From contig CAUYUJ010015726.1 of NCBI GenBank assembly GCA_963575745.1, positions 1,853,434 through 1,917,433 on the forward strand: a DNA stretch of 64,000 bases. Reading direction: 5' to 3'. The notes below the pieces were generated by a model. That model did not search any database, was not told where the DNA came from, and saw nothing but the letters and a program-made list of their open reading frames with translations. Origin of the DNA: Prorocentrum cordatum (Eukaryota; Sar; Dinophyceae; Prorocentrales; Prorocentraceae). The stretch's first letter is position 1, and each line of letters begins with the position of its first letter. Below are positions 51,001 through 60,200 of this stretch, piece after piece. Position numbers and translations under genes: made by a program.

Positions 51001-54000
51001 CGCGCCAGTGTCCCTGTCGCCGCCAGCGCAACCCTTTCGCGCGCCCTCTCGCCGCCCTCCACCTGGGCCCATTGTGGTAAACACCACGGCGGATTGGCCA
51101 CGCCCACCTCCCACACCCATGTCCCGTGGGGCCCCCGAGACTCAGCCCGACGTGCATACTCGGCTCAGGATTTACATATCTTCGCTTGCATGTTCGAGCT
51201 CAAATCGAGCTCTATCATGGGATGGTAGAGCCCAAATCGAGCTCTAACATGGGGCGCTCGAGCTCAAATCGAGCTCTACCATGGTATGTTAGAGCCCGCC
51301 CTGCAGACCACAGGGTCAATTTCGGGCACGAGCGGGCCGTGCGGCCCCGCGCTTAGGACTTCCAGGAGTGCGACTGAGCGACTGAGGCGGCGTTGGTGGG
51401 CCCCAGCGTGTGTGCCGCGGCCGCCCGCTCCGTCGAACAGTTCCAGTCCTTTCTTTCCCAGGTGTTTCTCTCTGGCCTCCGTGAGACCCTGGATGACCCC
51501 TGGAGGCGAGGTTGGGTTCCCCTTGGGGCCAAGGTGCTCCGCCTCTGGGCCTCGGGTGTGTTTTGCATCCTGGAGCTTTGCTCTGTACGGGGACGGCCCT
51601 CGTAGGCCCTCTGGATTCGGCCCAGAGGTGGCCTCGGGCTTTGGCGCTTCTGTGGTGCCCTCCAGCCTTATAGGCCCCGCAGAACCAGAACCAGAACCAG
51701 ATGCAATGCAAAAAGCCAGACCAGCCAGACCAAGCAGACCAGCCAGATCAGCCAGACCAACCGCAACCAGCCAGCCAGACCAGCCAGACCAACCAGGAAC
51801 AAACCCCCACCAGACCAACCAGACCAGCCAGACCACCAGCAACGCAACATCACAAGACAGCTCGCCGCTTGAGCGTTACCGCCAGCCTAAACGGCGAGCG
51901 CACATCGGGCGTAGCCCCGCACTGATTCGAGCGCCGACACCTCGTCTTCGTACCACTCGTTTTCCTCCTCGTCCTCCTCCCCGTCCAATCGTCGTCATCG
52001 TCGTCCTCCTTATCCTCCTCGTCTTCCTCGTCTTGCTCCAGCTCCAGCTCCTCCTTGTCGTCCTGGTCTAGGACCTTGTCCTCGTTTTTCCTTTCCTCTT
52101 CCAGCTCATCCTCCTTTCCCTGGCATCTCGGACCTCCTCCCTCTTGATGGCTCTCGCCCTAGATGGCCCGATCGCCGAGGATAACGCCGCGACCTATTGG
52201 TTGCGCAATTCGTTGCGCCCTCGTCCGCGCAAAATGAAACTGCGCGCTATAAAGTGCGCCATGGGTTGCGCCCGCGGCGGCCCGGAACACGATCGTTTGC
52301 TAATGGTTATGCCGCAGGTTGCGCTCTCGGCAGCCGAAAGTGAAACCGTCTGCTATTTGCTGCGTCATAGTTTGCGCCCTCGGCGGCAGATGCTAAGATC
52401 GTCTACTATCGGTTGCGCCACGGGTTGCGCCCTCAGCGGCCAAGCATAAGACCGCCTGCGATTGCTTGCGCCATGTTTTGCGCCCTCGGCGACCGAAAGT
52501 AAAACAGTCTCCTCTTGGCTGCGCCATAGGATGCGCCCTCGGCGGCCGCAAATAAAAACGTCTGCTATTGGTTGCGCCCTCGTTGACCGAAAGTAAAACG
52601 TTCTCCTAATTGGTTGCGCCATAGGTTGCGCCCTCGGCCGCCGAGAATAGAGCCGCCCCCAACTGGTTGCGCCATAGGTTGCGCCCCCGGCCGCCGAGAA
52701 TACAGCCGTCTCGCATGGGTTGCGCCATAAGTTGCGCCCTCGGCGGCCGAGAAACACACCGTCTGCTATTGGTTGCGCCATGATTTGCGCCCCTGGCCGC
52801 TGGGAATAAAACCGTCTCCTATTGGTTGCGCCACGGGTTGCGCCCTCGGCGGCCGAGAATGAAACCGTCTCCTATTGGTTGCGCCATAGGGTGCGCCGTC
52901 GGCGACCGACGACAAAACCGACGCGTAACGAGTCCGACCAGTTAGAGAGTAAGGGAGTCAATATGTCAGACAGTCAAGGCAATGAGTAAGTCTGTTAATC
53001 AGTATGTCTATCAGTCAGTATGTCTGTCAATCAGTGAGTCAGTCAGTCAGTCAAGCCAATCAGTAAGGGAGTCAGTCAATCAGTAAGTCTGTCAGCCAGT
53101 CAGTTGGATATTCGCTCGCGAGGCGCAAGGTCGGGCTACGCCCGAAATGCAACCGTCTCCGATTGGTTGCGCCATACGTTGCGCCCTCGGCCGCCGGGAA
53201 TAAAACCGCCTCCTTATCGGTTGCGCCATAGGTTGCGCCTTCGGCCGCCGAGAATAGAACCGCCCCCAAGCGGTTGCGCCATAGGTTGCGCTGTCCGACG
53301 CCGAGAATAGAGCCGTCTCCTATTGGTCGCGCCACAGGTTGCGCCTTCGGCCGCCGAGAATAAAACCGTCTCCTACCGGTTGCGCCATAAGCTGCGCCCT
53401 CGGCCGCCGAGAATAAAACCGCATTCTTTTGGTTGCGCCATCGGTTGCGCCCTCGGCCGCCGAGAAAAAAAATATTATTATCGGTTGCGCCATAGGTTGC
53501 GCCCTCGGCGGCCGAGAATAAAACAGCCTCCTATTGCTTGCGCCATAGGCTGCGCCCTAGGCCGCCGACAATAACGCCGTCTCCTTTTGGATGCGCCATA
53601 GGTTGCGCCCTCGGCCGCGGAGAATTCAACCGTCTCCGATCGGTTGCGCCATAGGTTGCGCCCTTGGCCACCGAAAATAACATCGTATCCTGGCGGTTGC
53701 ACCATAGGGTGCGCCCTCGGCGGGCGAGAATAAACCCGTCTCCTATTGGTTGCGCCATAGGGTGCGCCCTCGGCCGCCGAGAAACAAAACCGTCTCCTTG
53801 TGGTTGCGCCATAGGTGGCGCCCACGGCCGCCCAGAATGACGCCGTCTCCTAGTGGTTGCGCCATGGGTTGCGCCCTCGGCCGCCGAGAATAAAGCCGCA
53901 CCCAACTGGTTGCGCCATAGGTTGCGCCCCCGGCCGCCGAGAATACAGCCGTCTCGCATGGGTTGCGCCATAAATTGCGCCCTCGGCGGCCGAGAAACAC

Positions 54001-56268
54001 ACCGTCTGCTATTGGTTGCGCCATGATTTGCGCCCCTGGCCGCTGGGAATAAAACCGTCTCCTATTGGTTGCGCCACGGGTTGCGCCTCTGGCCGCTGAG
54101 AATATCACCGTCTCTTATTGGTTGCGCCAAAGGTTGCGCCCTCGGCGGCCGAGAATTACACCGCCTGCCATTGGTTGCGCCATAGGTTGCGCCTTCGGAA
54201 GCCGAGAAAAGAGCCGCCTCCTATTGGTTGCGCCATACGTTGCGCCCTCCGCCGCCGAGAATAAAACCGACCTCTAGCGGTTGCGCCATAGGTTGCGCCC
54301 TCGGCCGCCGAGAATAGAACCGCCCCCAATTGGTCGCGCCATAGGTTGCGCTGTCGGCTGCCGAGACTACAACCGCATCCTACCGGTTGCGCCGTAAGTT
54401 GCGCCCTCGGCCGCCGAGAATAAAACCGCATTCTTTTGGTTGCGCCATCGGTTGCGCCCTCCGCCGCCGAAAATGCAACGGGCGCGCGAAGGCTGCGAGT
54501 AGTTTGTCAGCCAGTCAGTCAGTCGGAGTCTGTTACTTCGCGAGAAACAAACTCGGGCTACGCCTGAAAACATCAGCAGCATTGCCCGCAGAAGGCGTTC
54601 AGCCTTGAACGACCGCCGCCCGGCCACCGCCGCGCTCGCTAGCTCGCCGAACATTCGGGCGCGCGGGCGGGCGGGCGGGCGCAGCAGGCAGGGGGTTGGG
54701 CGAAGAAGGGGCGGGGGAAGGAAGCGGGGCGGATGGGGGGGCGGCGTGGGAAAAGGGGAAGCGCGGGGGGCGGAGGTGGAGTTTGAGGGCAGATGAAGGA
54801 GGAGTTGCGGGGGATGAGGCGGTTTCCTGCAGCTCGTCGGGGGCAGCGCCATGGTGCCTGAGTCGCCCCAGCTCTGCCGTGGCGCAAGAGACTGCCATGG
54901 GATGGGGCGTGAAGGTCTCGGACCTGAGCAGGCAGTGAAACTGCTCCGCGCGCCTAGATGGGCGGCGCAGCTGGTGGATGTCCGCTGGCGATAGTGGGAG
55001 ATTGGCCATCTAGCATCGTCGTTGCAAGGGCGCGAAACCACGTCGCCCAAGCGCGCCATTTGTGCTTGGGCGAAAGTGTGGCAGTTGAGCAACCCCATAG
55101 CTTGGCCCTCGCGAAAGGGCTGGGTCCCGGGCACCAGGCTGAGGACGGCGCGGCGACAACTGCCCCCCCCCCCCCCTGCGGCACATTGGGTGGGCCAGGC
55201 GAGCGCTGGCGAACCCCTGCGCGCAATTGGAGTTCCACGCCCGGCGGGCAGGGGCAATTCCAGCCACCCTGGCATCGGAGAGCGCGCGCACTTAATTTTT
55301 TGCAGTGGTTTCTACACGACGCGGGCGATGTTGCGTCGAAAACCCAACGGTCATACTAGTAATAATAATATTTGAAGACAAAAACATGCAAAATTCCATT
55401 CTCGGATCAGAAGAAGCGATCACCCGAGGGGGGGGCGCGCGAAAACCGAATGCAGCGGAGCGCGCGTGCGCCCCTGAACTGCTGCATTGACGCCTATACA
55501 ACGTGGGCGATTTTACATGGAAAGCCCAACGGTGAAAACCCCGTGAACATTTCGTTCTCAGATCAGAAGAGGCGAACATCTGAGTGCCGAATCTACGACG
55601 ACCTAACACAGCTGAGCGCGCGCGCGCGCCTCTGAACTGTTCTATTGGTTTATATGCGACGTTGGCGATGTTATATGGAACACCGCGTATAAAGTTCCAC
55701 TCGCAGATGAGAAGAGGCGATCATCTGAATGCGGAATGCACGAGAAGGTGACCGAATGCAGCGGAGCGCGCGAGCGCGCCGCAGCGTGCGCGTCGGCCGC
55801 CTCGTCGCGACGAGGTAGCCGACGCGCGCGCGGCGGCCCGCGAGTGCGCGCGCGCTACTTGAACTGTTGTATTGGTCTCTATCCAACGCGGGCGATGTTC
55901 CATCGAAAACCGCATGGTGAGAAAAAAAATGTAAAATTTCAGTCCCAGATGCTACTAGGCGATCGTCTGAATGTGAAATGTGCGAAAACCCCATGCAGCG
56001 GAGCGCGCGCGCCGGCCATCCCATCGCGATGAGATGGCCGACAAGCGCGCGGCGGCCGAGATCGCGCGCGCGCCCCTGATTTGTTGCGCGGGTTTCTATA
56101 CACCGTGGGCCGTGTTACATCGAAAACCCAATGGTGAACATCTTTTGTAAAGCTTCATTCTTAGACCAGAAAAAGGCGAACAACTGAACGGGACATGGAC
56201 GGAAACACAGCGGTAGCGGTTCGCGCGCGCGCACCGCCGCGCGCGCTGCTTTATTATTATAATTATAT

Positions 56269-56301
<33 letters not shown>

Positions 56302-57255
56302 GGGGGGGGGGGCGCGCGCGCGCGCTCCGCTGTGTTTTTTTTTTTTTTGCATGCTCCACATTCAGATTCTCGCCTCTTCTGTTATGAGAATGAAATTTTA
56401 CAATGGGTTTTCACCATTGGGTTTGCGATGTAACATCGCCCACGTTGTATAGAAACCAATGCAACAAATCAGGGGCGCGCGCGCGATCGCGGTCCGCCGC
56501 GCGCTTGTCGGCCATCTCATCGCGATGGGATGGCCGACGCGCGCGCTGCGGCGCGCGCGCAGCCCCGCTGTCAGGTTTACGTATATTCCGCATTCAGATA
56601 TTCACCGCCGGGTCTTCGACCCAGCATCGCCCACGTTGTATAGAGGCGAAAACAATTCAGAGGCGCGCGCGCGCCCCGCTAGGCTAGGTTATCGCATATT
56701 CGACGTTCAGATGTTCGCCTCTTCTGATTTGACATATAACGAAATAAGGTTTTCACCGTTGGGTTTTCGATGCGACATCGCCCGCTTTGCCTTGGAAGCA
56801 GTGCAACAGTTCAGGGGGGCGCGCGCGCGTTCCGCTTCCCATTTGGTTGTCATGCGTTCCTCATTCAGATGATCGTTTCTTCTTGTCCGGGAATGAATGT
56901 TCAAATTGGGCGTGCGCCGTCGGCTTTTGACGTGACATCGCCCGCGCTTCGGTGTAACACCGCCCGCGCGCATTCTGGTTAGTTGGCAAGTTTGCACGCG
57001 CGCGCGGACGCGGTCGCGCGCCCGCGCGCGCGCCCGCGCGCAGACATTACTTGCGCCGCGGCGACGACATCGGTCGCGCAGCGCAGAAGATTTTTTGCGC
57101 GTATTATTCCAGCGCGCTGACGTATTTCGCGCGGCGGCGCAGTGGCGGGGCCTCGCGGCCACATTAATTTAGGAATCCAAAAAGTGCGCTTGCAGTGTGA
57201 ATGCGCGCAGCTTGAGTGCCTCGCTCGCGCGACGTGTTTTTTGTTGCTGGGGGAA

Positions 57256-57287
<32 letters not shown>

Positions 57288-60200
57288 TTGGGGTCGATGC
57301 GGTTGCGCGTTGCGGACATGCGCATGCGATGTTTTATGCAGCATTGTTTGCCGTTTCAAGTTTAGGCGGTTAGCGCAATCCTTCTTGCGGGCGCGCGGTT
57401 GTTCTTGGTTCGGGGAACTTGGGCTCCGTCGATTCCAAGCGGTGCCCCCCCCCCAAAAAAAAAAAAAAACGCCAGAACAGCCCGCTCGGCATGCGCAGCG
57501 ACACCCATCCCCAAAACACGACATACACTTTGTGAATGACAGAAACTTTTTTTTTCCTGGTTGCAAGGGCATTTATGCTTGCATTCCTGCGGGTTCTTGT
57601 CAGGATGTAGATTACTAGGTCTCACAGTATCTTATGATGATTCCTTACCACATATCAATATGTTATTTTGCTATATCTTAAGAGTGAGGGCGGGTATATA
57701 TTAGATACATCTAAGTTCGCATGCTAAGCTAAGCGCTGGTAATCACTATAGTGCTTGCTGATCATCTAACAGCTGCGCCGCCCATCCAGGCAGTTCGGCG
57801 ATTTCTCCCACCCCCCGCGCCACCGCGCACGCATTGCCCGTTCCTTCTTAAGGAAATCCGCCAAATGTCCAGGTGGTAGCGCGCGCATTGCGAGCGCTCT
57901 TTCGCTTTGGCGCACCCCCTCCGCAGCGTCTTTTCCCATCGGCAAAGCTCCCAAACGCTCCGCGGGCTGCCCGCGAAGGCGTCGGCGCGGCCCTCCGGGC
58001 GGCATAAACGTACGACGCGCACAGCGCGCGATTCACGTCAAGCACTGTTCGCGCTACGTCGCGCTGCAAAAGCAGCGCGCGTTGCGCGGGCAGTTCGCAA
58101 CAGCACGCGCGCGCAAAGCAAGCCGGCGCCCGCGCACGCGAACGAATTGCGCACATCCTTGTTTTTTGGTCAAGGTCGCACGTGCGCGCGCAGGCGGTCG
58201 CGCTCCCGCGCGCAGATATTTCCAGCGTCGCGGCGACGACATTGCTTACGCGGCGCAAAGCAATTTGGCATTTAATATTTCAGCGCGTTGACATATTCCA
58301 CGCTGCGGCGCAGTGGCGGGACATCGCGCGGCCGCCTTAATTTAGGAATTTGGAATTTCCGCTTGCGGCGTGAATGTGCGTGGGTTGAGTGTTTCGCTCG
58401 CGCGCCATTTTTTTCGGGGGGGGGCGCAAGCTTCGGCTTGCGACGATTGCGCGTTGCGAACATGCACATGTGATGTTTTATGCAGAATTCTGCCCCGTTG
58501 AAAGTTTAGGCGGTCAACGCAATTTTTATCACGGGCGCGGTTGTTGTTGATTCGGGGAACTTGGGTTTCGTCGATTACGAGTCATACAGAGCGCAAGAAA
58601 ATAAACAACTCGCGCTTGACATGTGCAACGACACCCATCCCAAAACAAACATGCAATTTGGCAATGCTAGAAGCGTTTGTTTTTCGGGTTGCGTGGGCAT
58701 TCATGGTTGCACTCCTGCAGCTTTCAATCCAGATCTATCTTCATATATCTGACCAAACATCACGATTACATCTTAGCATAACGCAGATGATGGATTGCTC
58801 TATGTTAAGACCTAGGGCGGCAACATTTTAGATGTATCTAAGTTCGCATCTCATTTAAGTACTGGCAATCACCATAGTGCATGCTGATCATCTAACATCT
58901 GCGCCGCCCATCCAGGTAGGCCCGCTGGGGCGGCGGATAATTGTGCCGGGTGCCATTGCCCGGCGGAGAACATACTGCCGACGCCCGCGCCAGTCACATG
59001 CGTGCCGACGCCCACGATTCCCGCTGTTTGTGGCAACCAGGTCGTGGAGGCTGGAGAGGAGTGCGAATGCGCAGGTGGCGCCACCTCGTGCAGCTTCTGC
59101 GAGAACTGCGTCCTGCAGGCGGGCAAGGATTGCAGCCCCGACTCGGCCTCTGGTGGGGCCTGCTGTAACTGCGATGGCACCTTCAAGACCCCCTCGGACA
59201 CGTGCGATACGACTGGCGGCCCAGGCTATTGCGACCGGGGTGTGTGCCGAAACACCGTCTGCCACACTTACGCTGAGTTATTCGACGACTTCTGCGGCCT
59301 TCACGCGGACAACGACTGCAAGTATGGTTGCATGCGGAATGGCCAATGCGATTCTTTGAAAAGCACTACGATCCATGGTGTGCCAGCGGATAACATGGTG
59401 AAGGACGGAGCCAGTTGCGATGGCGGCAACGGGGTCTGCCAGAGCGGCGTCTGCTCGAGCCAGCCCGCTGGATGCACAGGGCCGATAGCAACGGGCGACA
59501 CCACTACATGCGACGACTGGTACGGACAGGTTACGTGCACTGAGCTCGAGAGTTGGGGTTGCAATTGTGACGGTTGCACATGTTCGGCGCCGACGCCGAG
59601 GCCGACGCCCGCGCCAGTCACATGCGTGCCGACTGGCCCGACGCCCAGCCCGACTCCCAGCCCGACGCCCAGCCCGACGCCGAGCCCGACTCCGAGCTCG
59701 ACGCCCAGCCCCACATCGAGCCCGACGCCCAGCCCGACGCCGAGCCCGTCGCCCAGCCCGACGCCCAGCCCGACGCCCAGCCCGACGCCCAGCCCGACGC
59801 CCAGCCCGACGCCCAGCCCGACGCCCAGCCCGACTCCCAGCCCGACGCCCAGCCCGACACCGGCAGTTGGGGGGCCTGCAACGGGGGGCGGGGGCGTGCA
59901 CGCCACCGGCGACCCGCACCTGGTCAACGTGTACGGGCAGCACTTCGACATCCTGCGGCCGGGCGTGCACGTGCTGCTCCAGGTTCGGTGCGATCGAAGT
60001 GGGTACTGAAAGGACGGGGGCGACACTTGCTCCACCATTTTGAGCAGGACTCGCTGTCGGTATCGCCGCGGACGCCGGTCGAACGACGAAGAAACGCCAT
60101 AAACGTAAAATGTTTACGCTCCGCTCGGAATTCTCGGATCCGCGCCTGGGGCTCCCCCAGCGGCGCCTCCGGTGCCGCCCCTGGCGCGCTCCGCGCGCCA

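Larger units (their letters stand above)
50480..51670. other. Loop between the arms of the giant inverted repeat
   Basis: Carries two palindromic tandem repeats (annotated separately). The right part, read in reverse, shares CTGCGGGGCCT and CCCGAGGCC with the LINE's 3' region at 43199-43232, so a LINE-related fragment may lie here. No gene recognised. Confidence 0.5.
26746..58915 (+). other. Giant intron 4 of gene M
   Basis: Bounded by TATG|GTTATT and CATCCAG|GTAGGC. The frame runs through: 26745 is base 1 of a codon and 58916-58917 complete it. Downstream residues [20 protein letters not shown] resemble the equivalent end of the second module ([20 protein letters not shown]), which is what should follow TCTQLEGY. 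Contents are annotated separately: microsatellites, small palindromes, a foldback element, a giant inverted repeat, an SL retrocopy and a LINE. The alternative is two neighbouring related genes, each incomplete. Confidence 0.75.
51672..58915 (-). repeat. Right arm of giant inverted repeat
   Basis: Contains, in mirror order, the TGGTCTGG repeat (51672-51845), module f (51840-52190), the minisatellite (52190-54480), module d (54560-55275), module c (55290-56960), and two copies of module b (56979-57620 and 57840-58720), each followed by a terminal unit ending GCGCCGCCCATCCAGG (57600-57790 and 58725-58915). Smaller than the left arm and not disrupted by the LINE or the retrocopy. Confidence 0.85.
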
